A DNA stretch of 36,077 nucleotides. It comes from CAZNNH01 sp964574335 (lineage in GTDB: Bacteria; Acidobacteriota; Vicinamibacteria; Fen-336). The notes under the pieces are model-generated. The model saw only the letters and a program-made list of their open reading frames with translations, had not been told where the DNA came from and made no database searches. The stretch covers positions 1-36,077 of the forward strand of contig CAZNNH010000050.1 of NCBI GenBank assembly GCA_964574335.1. Reading direction: 5' to 3'. Each line of letters starts with the position of its first letter. The stretch's first letter is position 1. The translations under genes and the position numbers were made by a program. This document shows positions 1-8,207 of the stretch, in pieces.

Positions 1-2
1 GG

Positions 3-506
3 TGGGTCGACCCGAGCCGCCTGGGGCGCTTCGGGACGCTGCGCGACGGGCTGGACATCGGCGCCGCGCTGGACGGCGCGGGCTGCCTGGCCAAGCTGAT
101 CGTCAACGTGCTGCTTCGCAAGACCGGCAACTGGATGGACCAGGCGCTGCCCATCGTCTCCATGGCCGGGATCTGCTACATCATCGCCATCATCACCGCC
201 CGCTCGGCCGAGAAGCTGCTGACCGTGGGCCTGGCCCTGGTTTGCGCCGCGGTCCTGCACAACGCGCTTGGCTACGTGGCCGGGTACTGGGCGAGCAAGC
301 TTTGCCGGCTGGACGAGCGGGCCTGCCGGACCGTCGCCTTCGAGGTGGGGATGCAGAACGGGGGGATGGCCTCGGCGCTGGCCATGAACGTGCTGCAGAG
401 CCCGAGCGCCGCGCTGGCGCCGGCCATCTTCGGCCCCTGGATGAACGTCTCCGGCTCGGTGCTGGCCACCTGGTGGCACGGCCGGCCAGCCGGGGACGAG
501 GCCTGA
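3..506 (+). CDS. Bile acid:sodium symporter (BASS/SBF) family protein, C-terminal part
   Basis: This is the last 167 codons of a polytopic membrane transporter. The reading frame is open to the left edge, so the start lies outside the window. Hydrophobic segments are visible around ALPIVSMAGICYIIAIIT, GLALVCAAVLHNALGYVAGYW and near the C-terminus. The short signature VGMQNGGMASALA and the closing AIFGPWMNVSGSVLATWW pattern are typical of the BASS/SBF family, whose members couple import of organic anions (bile acids, pyruvate, pantothenate and others) to sodium. The substrate cannot be told from this part. The next gene, an exported enolase-superfamily enzyme, starts 19 nt downstream on the same strand, so the two are probably co-transcribed and the transporter may import that enzyme's product. 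The latter point is inference. Confidence 0.88.
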   Translation, partial: WVDPSRLGRFGTLRDGLDIGAALDGAGCLAKLIVNVLLRKTGNWMDQALPIVSMAGICYIIAIITARSAEKLLTVGLALVCAAVLHNALGYVAGYWASKLCRLDERACRTVAFEVGMQNGGMASALAMNVLQSPSAALAPAIFGPWMNVSGSVLATWWHGRPAGDEA

Positions 507-525
507 AACGTAAGGGAGGCGAGCC

Positions 526-1935
526 ATGGACCGACGGGGTCTGATCAAGGCGCTGGGAGGCGGAGCCGCGGCGGTCACCGCCGGGGGGGCGAGCTTGCTG
601 GCCGACGCCGACGTGGAGGCCGCGGTCTCGAACGTCAAGACTGCGTCGCAGCCGTCCGACCTGAAGATCACCGACCTGCGCGTGGTTCGCATCGGCCCGG
701 GGGGATGGCGGCGTTACCTGGTTCGCATCGACACCAACCAGGGTCTCTCCGGCTACGGCGAGGTGCGCGACGGCGCCAGCCCCACCTACGCGCTGATGCT
801 CAAGAGCCGCATCCTGGGCGAGAACCCCACCAGCGTCGACAAGGTCTTCCGCAAGGTCAAGCAGTTCGGCCACCACGCCCGCCAGGCAGGCGGCGTGTGC
901 GCGGTCGAGGAGGCCTGCTGGGACCTGGCCGGCAAGGCCTGGGGCGTGCCGTGCTGGCAGATGCTGGGGGGCAAGTTCCGGGACAAGATCCGCGTCTACT
1001 CGGACACGCCCTCCGATCCCGACCCCGAGGTGATGGGCCGGCGGCTCAAGGCGCGGGTCGAGCGCGGCTTCACCTTCCTCAAGATGGACATCAGCATCAA
1101 CCTACTGAGGCACATCGACGGTGGCCTGACCTGGCCCAAGGGGCAGGGGGTCGATCCCTTCGACCAGTACAGCGGCAGCGAGTTCTCGCGCGTCGCCCAC
1201 CCGTTCACCGGGATCCGGATCACCGACAGGGGGCTGAAGGTGATCCAGGACTACGTCGCCACCGTGCGCGACATCGTGGGCTGGGAGACGCCGCTGGCCT
1301 CCGACCACTACGGCCACTTCGGCATCGAGGACGGCATCAAGCTGGCCCAGGCCCTCGACCCCTTCAACCTGGCCTGGCTCGAGGACATGGTCCCCTGGTA
1401 CTACACCGACCAGTACCTGCGCCTCAAGAGCTCGTGCACCACGCCGATCCTGACCGGCGAGGACATCTACCTGAAGGAGGGGTTCCTGGACCTGTTCGAG
1501 AAGAAGGCGATCTCGATCTGCCACCCGGACATCGCCACCGCCGGGGGCCTTCTCGAGACCAAGAAGATCGGCGACCTGGCCATGGAACACGGAATCTCGA
1601 TGGCCCTGCACATGGCGGGCAGCCCGATCACGCTGTTCTCGAGCGTCCACTGCGCCGCCGCCACCGAGAACTTCCTGGTGATGGAGCACCACAGCGTCGA
1701 CGACGCCTGGTACGACGACCTGGTGACCGGGGTGCCGAAGCCGATCGTCCAGGACGGCTTCATCCAGGTGCCGGACGGCCCGGGGCTCGGCATCGAGCTC
1801 AACGAGGAGGAGATCCGGAGGCACCTCGAGGGGGAGGAGGAGTACTTCGCCCCCACCCCCGAGTGGGACCACGAGCGGGCCTGGGACCGGCTCTGGAGCC
1901 GGAACGGATCGAACGACAGCCGTCGCCACGGCTGA
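526..1935 (+). CDS. Enolase-superfamily (mandelate racemase/muconate lactonizing-like) enzyme with Tat signal
   Basis: A 469-aa protein. The start is set by an AGGGAGG ribosome site about 8 nt upstream. It opens with MDRRGLIKALGGGAAA, a twin-arginine signal (RRxxIK), so it is probably folded in the cytoplasm and exported. The enolase-superfamily barrel ligands are visible: D260 (ASDHYGH), E286 (WLEDMVPW) and E312 (LTGEDIY). They are followed by the D335/H362 pair (CHPDIATAGG, LHMAG) expected of the mandelate racemase subgroup and by E387. On the other face is K186 in FLKMD, giving K-x-D rather than the usual K-x-K. The family removes a proton alpha to a carboxylate, leading to dehydration or epimerisation of sugar acids. 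The exact substrate is unknown. A metal-dependent sugar-acid dehydratase is my best guess. It converges on the DUF1080 gene. Confidence 0.88.
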   Translation: MDRRGLIKALGGGAAAVTAGGASLLADADVEAAVSNVKTASQPSDLKITDLRVVRIGPGGWRRYLVRIDTNQGLSGYGEVRDGASPTYALMLKSRILGENPTSVDKVFRKVKQFGHHARQAGGVCAVEEACWDLAGKAWGVPCWQMLGGKFRDKIRVYSDTPSDPDPEVMGRRLKARVERGFTFLKMDISINLLRHIDGGLTWPKGQGVDPFDQYSGSEFSRVAHPFTGIRITDRGLKVIQDYVATVRDIVGWETPLASDHYGHFGIEDGIKLAQALDPFNLAWLEDMVPWYYTDQYLRLKSSCTTPILTGEDIYLKEGFLDLFEKKAISICHPDIATAGGLLETKKIGDLAMEHGISMALHMAGSPITLFSSVHCAAATENFLVMEHHSVDDAWYDDLVTGVPKPIVQDGFIQVPDGPGLGIELNEEEIRRHLEGEEEYFAPTPEWDHERAWDRLWSRNGSNDSRRHG

Positions 1936-1940
1936 GACCC

Positions 1941-1997
1941 ACCCCGGCGACACGACCCCAGAGGTAGATCAAACAACCCGTATTGTGTCCCCGGGTT
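1941..1997. repeat. REP-like imperfect inverted repeat between convergent genes
   Basis: Arms 1941-1955 and 1983-1997 pair at 12 of 15 positions (left arm ACCCCGGCGACACGA). It fills nearly the whole gap between the convergent enolase and DUF1080 genes. It shares the core GTGTCC plus CCGGGTTTC with the palindrome at 8092-8141. It could act as a bidirectional terminator. There is no T-tract, so that function is inferred. Confidence 0.5.
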
Positions 1998-2000
1998 TCG

Positions 2001-2696
2001 CTACTTCAGCACCTTGACCGCGACGTTCCGATAGCGGTGGTGCCCTCCCTCCTTCCAGCGGGGGACCTCCGCGTTGCTGAGGTGGATCTGCAGGGCGATC
2101 ATCCCTTCGGTGGCGCCGTCCTTCAGATGGTTCTGGGTGTCGGTCCAGTCGACGATCCGGGTCTGGTTGAGCCAGACCTGGATGTGCGGCACCTCCCCCT
2201 CGATGCGGGCCCGGAGGGTGTTCCAGTCGTCCTTCTTCCAGACCTCCTTCCAGTTGGCCCCGCTGCGGTCGCCGCTCTGGCCGGGGCCCAGGTCCCCGAG
2301 GCCCTCGCCGTACAGCCCGCCCACGCTGCCGCCCTCCAGGTAGTCGATCATCACCTGGTAGGCCTCGCCCTTCTCGTTCGAGCGCAGGAAGAGGCCGCCG
2401 TCACAGCCCCAGTCCGGCTTGATCTCGAGTGAGACCTCGAAGTCCCGGTACTTCTCGTCGGTGAGCAGGATCCCGCCGTTGCCGGGACGGTCCTGGATGG
2501 CCAGGAGCACGCCCTCCGAGACCGTCCAGCCCTCGCTGTTGCCGTGGTGGTTGGTCTGGCTGACGTGCCAGCCGGTGAGGTCCTTGCCGTTGAAGATCGG
2601 CTTGAAGCCTTCGGGAACGGCTTCCCCGGCCGGCAGGATCGGGGGGACGACGGCCAACAGGCTCAGCAACGTAACGACCGTCCGAACAGTCGACAT
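2001..2696 (-). CDS. Secreted DUF1080 (3-keto-disaccharide hydrolase-like) protein
   Basis: A 231-aa protein with an N-terminal signal peptide (TVVTLLSLLAVVPPILPAGEA). One DUF1080 domain follows, beginning GFKPIFNGKDLTGWH and continuing with WTVSEGVLLA and a DFEVSLEIKPDWGCDGGLFLRS stretch typical of this concanavalin-like jelly roll. Characterised relatives hydrolyse 3-keto-glycosides, and the family is very abundant in Acidobacteriota, Planctomycetota and Bacteroidota. A strong AAGGAGGG site precedes the ATG. The sulfatase gene ends 37 nt upstream on the same strand, so the two form an operon. The pairing suggests successive removal of sulfate and cleavage of an oxidised glycoside outside the cytoplasm. 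The true substrate is not shown by the sequence. Confidence 0.9.
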   Translation of the reverse strand: MSTVRTVVTLLSLLAVVPPILPAGEAVPEGFKPIFNGKDLTGWHVSQTNHHGNSEGWTVSEGVLLAIQDRPGNGGILLTDEKYRDFEVSLEIKPDWGCDGGLFLRSNEKGEAYQVMIDYLEGGSVGGLYGEGLGDLGPGQSGDRSGANWKEVWKKDDWNTLRARIEGEVPHIQVWLNQTRIVDWTDTQNHLKDGATEGMIALQIHLSNAEVPRWKEGGHHRYRNVAVKVLK

Positions 2697-2733
2697 GAGG
2701 CCCTCCTTGATTAGGTTCGGCTCGGCTCCCGAG

Positions 2734-4413
2734 CTAGCGGATGGAGAAGGTCCCTGCGAGCTCGGGGCTTTCTTTGTAGCCGTAACGGATCGCTCGGGCC
2801 CTCACCGTGGTCTCGCCACGGGACAGCCGGAGCGGCCCCACGTAGAGCAACCAGTGCGGCGTCTCGCCCGCCGCCAGGGTGTAGACGATCGAGGCCCCCT
2901 GGGTGGGGCAGTGCAGGGAGAGCGTCATCGGCGCCGAGAACGTCCCCCCCTCGTTCCTGGCCTGGCTGCCGCGGTCCTCGGGGGCGTTGACCACGAAGGC
3001 CGGGCGCGCGGTCTCGGGCTGGACGCCGTCCGGCCAGAAGCGCCGCACCATCTCCGACTCGGGGATGTCGCCCAAGTCGCCGGTCTCGGCCCGCCAGTCG
3101 TCGAGGGCCTGACGGAGTCGCTCCAGCACCGCCCGGTGCTCGACGTCGCCGACCAGGTTCTGCACCTGGAAGGGGTCCTCCTGGCAGTCGTACAGCTCTT
3201 CGGGCGGCCGGCGGTCCCCGAACCAGAGCTTCTGAGGCCCCTCGAGGGCGTCCTCGGCATCGAGGCGCAGCAGCTCCTGCATCAGCGGCGAGCGGTTGCG
3301 GTAGGGGATCCACAGCACGTAGGGCTTCTCGGGGTAGTAGTTGCGCACGTAGCGGAAGCGGAAGTCGCGGACCGACCGCACCATGTCGTAGGACTCGTCG
3401 AAGCGGTCGCGGGCCGAGAAGAGGCGCTCGCGGGGCGCGGTCGCCTGGGGCCCGAGGAAGGCCCGGCCCTGCATGTGATAGGGGATCGGGACCCCGGCCA
3501 CCGACAGCACGGTGGGGCCGAGGTCGATCGAGCTGATGAGCTGGCCGCTGACCGTGCCGGGGGCGAGGCCGTCCGGCCAGCGCACGATCAGCGGGACGCG
3601 GGTGCCGGAGTCGTACAGCCAGCGCTTGGCCCGTGGCAGGCCGTCGCCGTGGTCGCTCCAGAAGAAGACGATGGTCCGGTTGGCGAGCCCGTCGCTTCGG
3701 AGCTGGTCGAGCACCTCGCCGGCCTGCTGGTCGACGCGGGCGATGTTGTCGTAGAGGCGGGCGATGGCCCGGCGCACCACCGGCGTGTCGGGGTAGTAGG
3801 GGGGCACCGAGACGGTCGCGGGATCGGTCTTCTCGGGCTCGGGCCAGTTCCGGCTCTCGTGGGTGGTCTCGAAGTTGAAGACGGCGAAGAAGGGCTGACC
3901 CGGGTCTTTCCGGTCGCGCCAGTGGGCGGTCTGGCTCGACTCGTCCCAGGCGCTCGTCGGGGTGTCGAACTGGTAGTCGGTCTTGGCGTTGTTGGTGCAG
4001 TAGTAGCCGGCGGCGCGCAGGTACTCGGTGAAGGCCTTCACGTAGGGGGGAGGCACCGCCGAGTAGGGGGTGGGCAGCCCTTCCGCCACGTGGCTGGTGC
4101 GCATGTGGTGGGTCCCGATCGAGGTCGGGTACATCCCGGTGATGATCCCCGAGCGGTTGGGAGCGCACACCGGGGCTACGGTGAAGACGTTGGTGTAGCG
4201 GGTCCCCTCGGCGGCGAACTGGTCCAGCCGGGGGGTGCGGGCCACCGGGTCGCCGTAGGAGCCGAGGTGGGGACTGATGTCCTCGACCGAGATCCAGAGG
4301 ATGTTGGGGCGCGGCGGTGGCGCCGCCTCCTGGGTGGCGGCCGGCGCGGCGCCGGCGGCGGCCAGGACGACGAGCAAGAGCGCCACGCGGCGGGCGGGTC
4401 CGGGTCCGTTCAT
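2734..4413 (-). CDS. Secreted sulfatase with chitobiase-type C-terminal domain
   Basis: A 559-aa protein. I chose the ATG at 4413 because a GGGGAGGAG site precedes it and a signal peptide (ALLLVVLAAAGAAPAA) follows. The open frame runs further upstream to 4560 but codes for unlikely sequence there. The sulfatase core shows D45 (SVEDISPH) as a metal ligand, the C83-A-P-N-R87 motif in which Cys is converted to formylglycine, and D254-H255 (SDHGDG). The order and the RAKRWLYDSGTRVPL segment resemble sulfamidase and N-acetylglucosamine-6-sulfatase-like members. Residues about 490-559 look like a chitobiase/hexosaminidase C-terminal beta domain (SLHCPTQGASIVYTL, TTVRARAIRYGYKES), an unusual appendage. 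It acts on sulfated glycans in the periplasm or outside. A separate formylglycine-generating or anaerobic maturase would be needed and is not in the window. Confidence 0.92.
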   Translation of the reverse strand: MNGPGPARRVALLLVVLAAAGAAPAATQEAAPPPRPNILWISVEDISPHLGSYGDPVARTPRLDQFAAEGTRYTNVFTVAPVCAPNRSGIITGMYPTSIGTHHMRTSHVAEGLPTPYSAVPPPYVKAFTEYLRAAGYYCTNNAKTDYQFDTPTSAWDESSQTAHWRDRKDPGQPFFAVFNFETTHESRNWPEPEKTDPATVSVPPYYPDTPVVRRAIARLYDNIARVDQQAGEVLDQLRSDGLANRTIVFFWSDHGDGLPRAKRWLYDSGTRVPLIVRWPDGLAPGTVSGQLISSIDLGPTVLSVAGVPIPYHMQGRAFLGPQATAPRERLFSARDRFDESYDMVRSVRDFRFRYVRNYYPEKPYVLWIPYRNRSPLMQELLRLDAEDALEGPQKLWFGDRRPPEELYDCQEDPFQVQNLVGDVEHRAVLERLRQALDDWRAETGDLGDIPESEMVRRFWPDGVQPETARPAFVVNAPEDRGSQARNEGGTFSAPMTLSLHCPTQGASIVYTLAAGETPHWLLYVGPLRLSRGETTVRARAIRYGYKESPELAGTFSIR

Positions 4414-4477
4414 GCTCTCCTCCCCTCGGCCGACATCGGCCGCGATCGCGCCCATCATGCCACGCCGGAACTCAGGG

Positions 4478-4483
4478 TAGTAT
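4478..4483 (+). promoter_or_regulatory. Candidate -10 box for the ASPIC/UnbV gene
   Basis: TAGTAT lies 33 nt before the GTG start in the 103-bp divergent region between the sulfatase gene and the next plus-strand gene. No clear -35 was found. The assignment is by position and resemblance only. Confidence 0.35.
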
Positions 4484-4516
4484 CGGTGCCTGGACCAGAG
4501 CGAGGAGCATGGAGCC

Positions 4517-7500
4517 GTGGAACGATCACTCGTGAGCCTTCTTCCCTCCCGTAGAGCCAACCGCCGTCGGGCGTCGCGTCTCGCCGCCGTGGCGACCGGC
4601 CTGGCGCTGCTGGGGCTGTGGCCGGCCGTGAGCGCCGGCGAGACCGCCTTCGAGGTGCGCGAGGAGGCCTATCGGGCCAACAACCTCGGCGTGGCCCTCC
4701 TCGAGCAGTACCGTCACGCCGAGGCGGCGGCGGCCTTCCGGCGGAGCCTGGAGATCGACCCCACCCTGACCCTCGCCCAGATCAACCTGGCGATCGCCCT
4801 GTTCAACGTGCCCGACCTCGAGGCGGCCGAGCACGAGGCCGAGCTCGCCGCGCAGAAGGCACCGGGCGCCCCGCAGCCCCAGTACATCCTGGGCCTGATC
4901 GCCCGTGGCCAGAACCGGGTGGCCGACGCCAAGGCCGCCTTCCAGAAGGTGCTGGCCCAGGACCCGAACGACGTGGGGGCGCTCGTGAACCTGGGACAGG
5001 TGGACCTGCAGGAGCGCGACTACGCGGCGGCCGTGGGCCTGTTCCAGAAGGCCGAGGCGGCCGAGCCGTACAACGCAACCGCCGTCTACAATCTCGGCAT
5101 CTCGCTGATCCGCTCCGGCAGCCGCGAGGAAGGGCGCCGGATGATGGGGCGCTTCCAGAAGCTGCGCGAGGCCGGCTACGGTACCGAGATCGGCCAGTCC
5201 TATCCGGAGCAGGGGCGCTACGCGGAGGCGCTGACCAGCTCGGGCGCCGAGCCGGAGCTGGTCCAGGCGGAGACGCCCGATGTCCGGTACGTGGACGGCA
5301 CCAAGCGCCTTCTCGCCGCCGGGTCCACGCCCACCGGGGCGGTTTCGCCGGGAGCTTTCGGCCGAAGCCTCGACGCCGCCTCGGTCCCCCAGGCCCTGGG
5401 CGGCCAGATCACGCTCTTCGACTTCGACGGCGACTCCTACCTCGACCTGTTCGACGTGGGGCCGGACGGCCAGCGGCTCTATCGCAACCGGGGCGGCCGG
5501 CTCGCCGACGTCACCAAGGCGGCGGGTCTGGATCCGGCACGCGGGGGCCAGGGAGCCGTCTTCGGAGACTACGACAACGACGGGCACGCCGACCTGCTGG
5601 TGCTGCGTAGCGGTGGGCCGAGCCTGTACCACAACGACGGGGAGGGGCGCTTCTCGGAGACCTCCGAGGCGGCGGGGATGCCCACCGGGATCCCGCTGGC
5701 GGTGGCCGCGGCCTTCGTCGACGCCGACCACGACGGCGACCTGGACATCTTCCTGGCGGGGCTGGCCGACCTCGGGTCCGGCCCTCCAGCCGGCAAGGCG
5801 CCCTTCCCGGAGGGCTTCGCCAAGGCCCGCCGCTTCCTGCTGCAGGGCGATGGCGAGGGCCACTTCTCCGACGTCACCGCCGAGGCCGGCCTGGACGGCG
5901 GTGCCGAAGGCCACTCGGTGGCCGTGGTGCCCACCGACTTCGACAACCGCCGCGACGTGGACCTGATGAGCGTCGACTACGGCGGCAGCCCCAGCCTCTT
6001 CCGGAACCTGCGCGACGGGACGTTCCGGGAGCTCTCGTCGGAGGTGGGGCTCACCACCGTGGGAGGCTACCGCTGCGTCGCCGCCGCCGACGTCAACAAG
6101 GACGGCTACACCGACTTCTTCTTCGGTCTTGCCGGCCGGGCCGACGTCCTGGCGTTGAGCGACGGCCGCGGCCGGTTCCAGGAGCGGCCGGCACCGCTCG
6201 GGTCCTCGGGCAGCACGCGGGCCCTGTTCGTGGACTTCGACGACGACGGGCTCTTGGACCTACTCACGCTGTCGGCCCAAGGGGTTCGGCTGCTGCGGAA
6301 CCTGGGGGACCGCTTCGTCGATCAGACCGCGGCGCTCCCCAGGATGGAGGCCGCCGGTCTCGCCGAGGCGACCCTGGCCGCCGCCGACCTCGACCAGGAC
6401 GGCGACACCGACCTGGTGCTGCGCCTTTTCTCCGGGGAGCTGCGTCTCTGGGAGAACCGGGGCGGCAACCACAACCCGTCGCTCCGGGTCCGGCTGGCCG
6501 GCCACGTCAGCAACCGGTCCGGGATCGGGGTCAAGGTCGAGATGCGCGCCGCCAGCCTCAGGGAACGGCTCGAGGTCTACTCGACCACCCCACCGGTCGC
6601 CCCCGGTGACATCGTCCTGGGCCTGGGGCGCCGCCAGCGAGCCGACGCGGTGCGGGTGCTCTGGCCGGCAGGGGTCCTGCAGACCGAGCTGGTCTCGGCC
6701 GAGGGGTCGGGAGGGGGCGCCCAGATCGCGGGCACCACCGCGATGGCGATGGCGATCAAGGAGCTCGATCGCAAGCCCTCCTCCTGCCCCTATCTGTACG
6801 CCTGGAACGGCGAGCGGTTCGAGTTCGTCAGCGACTTCATGGGTGCCGGCGAGATGGGCTACTGGCACGGCCCGGGCAGCTACAGCCGGCCCGACCCCGA
6901 CGAGTACGTGCGCCTGACCGACCGACAGCTCAAGGAGCGCGACGGCCGTCTCGAGCTGCGCGTCACCAACGAGCTGGAGGAGGCGGTGTTCGTCGATCGC
7001 CTGGCCCTTCTGGTGGTGAGCCACCCCGCCGACGTCGAGGTCCACCCCAACGAGGGGATGGAGGCGGAGCCGCCGCCGTTCCGGCTGCTGGCGGCACGCG
7101 ACCTGCGGCCCCCGCTGAGCGCCCGGACCGGCGCCGGGACCGACGTGCTGGACCTCGTCGCCCGGATGGATCGGCGCTTCGCCGAGGACTTCGAGCTGTA
7201 CCGGATCCGTGGCTACGCCGAGCCGCACACCCTGACCCTGGACCTGGGGCCGGTCGGAGACCAGCCCACCGTGCTGCTGATGACCGGCTGGACCGACTAC
7301 GCCTTCTCCAGCGACAACGTGGCCGCCCACCACGTGGGCCGGGAGCTGTCGCCGCCTCTCGTCCAGGTCCGCGACGCGGCCGGAGAGTGGCGGGACGTCG
7401 GCTACGCCGGGATCCCGGTGGGGCGGCCCCAGACCGTGCCCTTCGAGCTGACCGGCCTCTGGCAGGGGCCGAGCCGCGAGGTGCGTCTGGTGACCAACAT

Positions 7501-8083
7501 GCGCATCTACTACGACCGGATCCAGGTCGCCACCCTGGCCCCCGGCGCCCCCATCCAGAAGACGACGCTGGAGGCGGAGGCCGCCTTTCTGCGCGAGCGG
7601 GGCTTCTCCCGCGAGGTCTCGCCGGACGGCCGGGAGCCGTACGGATACGACTATGCCGAGGTGGCCTGGGCCTCGCCGTGGAAGCAGTTCCCGGGCCGCT
7701 ACACCCGGCTGGGCGACGTGCGGGAGCTGCTCACCGCCGCCGACGACATGTACGTCATCTCCAAGCCCGGCGACGAGATCGCCCTCTCCTTTGACGCCTC
7801 GCGGCTGCCTCCGCTGCCTGGTGGCTGGCGGCGCACCTACCTGCTCTACGCCGACGGCTTCAGCAAAGAGATGGACATCAACTCCGCCACCCCCGATTCG
7901 CTCGGACCGCTGCCGTTCCATGGCATGACGCGCTACCCCTACGGGTCCGAGCAGCCCTATCCCTGGACCCCCGAGCGCCGGGCCTGGGCTCTGAGCTACA
8001 ACACCCGCCTGGTGACCGAGCCCGTCCCCTCTCTCGAGCTGGCCTGGGCGCGGGAAGAGGAGCGAGAGGCCGGCAACGAGTAG
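4517..8083 (+). CDS. Secreted TPR / FG-GAP (VCBS) / ASPIC-UnbV protein, 1188 aa
   Basis: The start is a GTG with GAGGAG 9 nt upstream. An ATG at 4509 is out of frame and reads only 8 codons before stopping. Residues 1-41 are a basic, hydrophobic signal ending AVSAG. TPR helices follow at about 50-250 (NNLGVALLEQYRHAEAAAAF, YNLGISLI). A beta-propeller of FG-GAP/VCBS repeats spans about 298-650, with repeated calcium-loop patterns such as DFDGDSYLDLF, DYDNDGHADLL, DADHDGDLDIF and DLDQDGDTDLV. An ASPIC/UnbV module lies at about 650-730 (NRSGIGVKVE, GLGRRQRADAVRVLWPAG). A C-terminal region of about 440 residues (750-1188) starts with SCPYLYAWNGERFEFVSDFMG and matches no family I can name, though it seems well structured (W/Y-rich, no low complexity). 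The protein is probably a large extracytoplasmic binding or adhesion protein. It is transcribed away from the sulfatase gene. Confidence 0.88.
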   Translation: MERSLVSLLPSRRANRRRASRLAAVATGLALLGLWPAVSAGETAFEVREEAYRANNLGVALLEQYRHAEAAAAFRRSLEIDPTLTLAQINLAIALFNVPDLEAAEHEAELAAQKAPGAPQPQYILGLIARGQNRVADAKAAFQKVLAQDPNDVGALVNLGQVDLQERDYAAAVGLFQKAEAAEPYNATAVYNLGISLIRSGSREEGRRMMGRFQKLREAGYGTEIGQSYPEQGRYAEALTSSGAEPELVQAETPDVRYVDGTKRLLAAGSTPTGAVSPGAFGRSLDAASVPQALGGQITLFDFDGDSYLDLFDVGPDGQRLYRNRGGRLADVTKAAGLDPARGGQGAVFGDYDNDGHADLLVLRSGGPSLYHNDGEGRFSETSEAAGMPTGIPLAVAAAFVDADHDGDLDIFLAGLADLGSGPPAGKAPFPEGFAKARRFLLQGDGEGHFSDVTAEAGLDGGAEGHSVAVVPTDFDNRRDVDLMSVDYGGSPSLFRNLRDGTFRELSSEVGLTTVGGYRCVAAADVNKDGYTDFFFGLAGRADVLALSDGRGRFQERPAPLGSSGSTRALFVDFDDDGLLDLLTLSAQGVRLLRNLGDRFVDQTAALPRMEAAGLAEATLAAADLDQDGDTDLVLRLFSGELRLWENRGGNHNPSLRVRLAGHVSNRSGIGVKVEMRAASLRERLEVYSTTPPVAPGDIVLGLGRRQRADAVRVLWPAGVLQTELVSAEGSGGGAQIAGTTAMAMAIKELDRKPSSCPYLYAWNGERFEFVSDFMGAGEMGYWHGPGSYSRPDPDEYVRLTDRQLKERDGRLELRVTNELEEAVFVDRLALLVVSHPADVEVHPNEGMEAEPPPFRLLAARDLRPPLSARTGAGTDVLDLVARMDRRFAEDFELYRIRGYAEPHTLTLDLGPVGDQPTVLLMTGWTDYAFSSDNVAAHHVGRELSPPLVQVRDAAGEWRDVGYAGIPVGRPQTVPFELTGLWQGPSREVRLVTNMRIYYDRIQVATLAPGAPIQKTTLEAEAAFLRERGFSREVSPDGREPYGYDYAEVAWASPWKQFPGRYTRLGDVRELLTAADDMYVISKPGDEIALSFDASRLPPLPGGWRRTYLLYADGFSKEMDINSATPDSLGPLPFHGMTRYPYGSEQPYPWTPERRAWALSYNTRLVTEPVPSLELAWAREEEREAGNE

Positions 8084-8091
8084 CCTCCCCA

Positions 8092-8141
8092 GGGACATGA
8101 CCGGGTTTCCCTGGTGGCGATGGAAACCCGGATCGTGTCCC
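8092..8141. repeat. Long palindrome downstream of the ASPIC/UnbV gene
   Basis: Ten-bp perfect arms (8101-8110 CCGGGTTTCC, 8122-8131 GGAAACCCGG) surround an 11-nt loop. Outside them GGGACA (8092-8097) pairs with TGTCCC (8136-8141) after a small internal loop, giving 16 pairs in all. It begins 9 nt after the stop codon. It may serve as a transcription terminator, or be a REP-type element related to the one at 1941-1997. Confidence 0.6.
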
Positions 8142-8176
8142 CCGAAGCAATGCGCGGTTTGGCGCGGATCCTGGGA

Positions 8177-8182
8177 TAGAAT
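8177..8182 (+). promoter_or_regulatory. Candidate -10 box for the sugar-binding protein gene
   Basis: TAGAAT matches TATAAT at five of six bases and lies 25 nt before the ATG at 8208, leaving room for the AAGGAGGG ribosome site. No convincing -35 was seen. Confidence 0.4.
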
Positions 8183-8207
8183 CCGGCCATCCAAGGAGGG
8201 TTGTGCC

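Noticed and set aside
4509..4535. An 8-codon upstream reading frame starting at ATG 4509
   Set aside because: It overlaps the GTG start of the next gene and shares its ribosome site. Nothing suggests that it is translated as a regulator.
2419..4554. A 711-codon open frame on the plus strand
   Set aside because: It is antisense to the DUF1080 and sulfatase genes, which have clear motifs, signal peptides and ribosome sites. The plus-strand translation has none.
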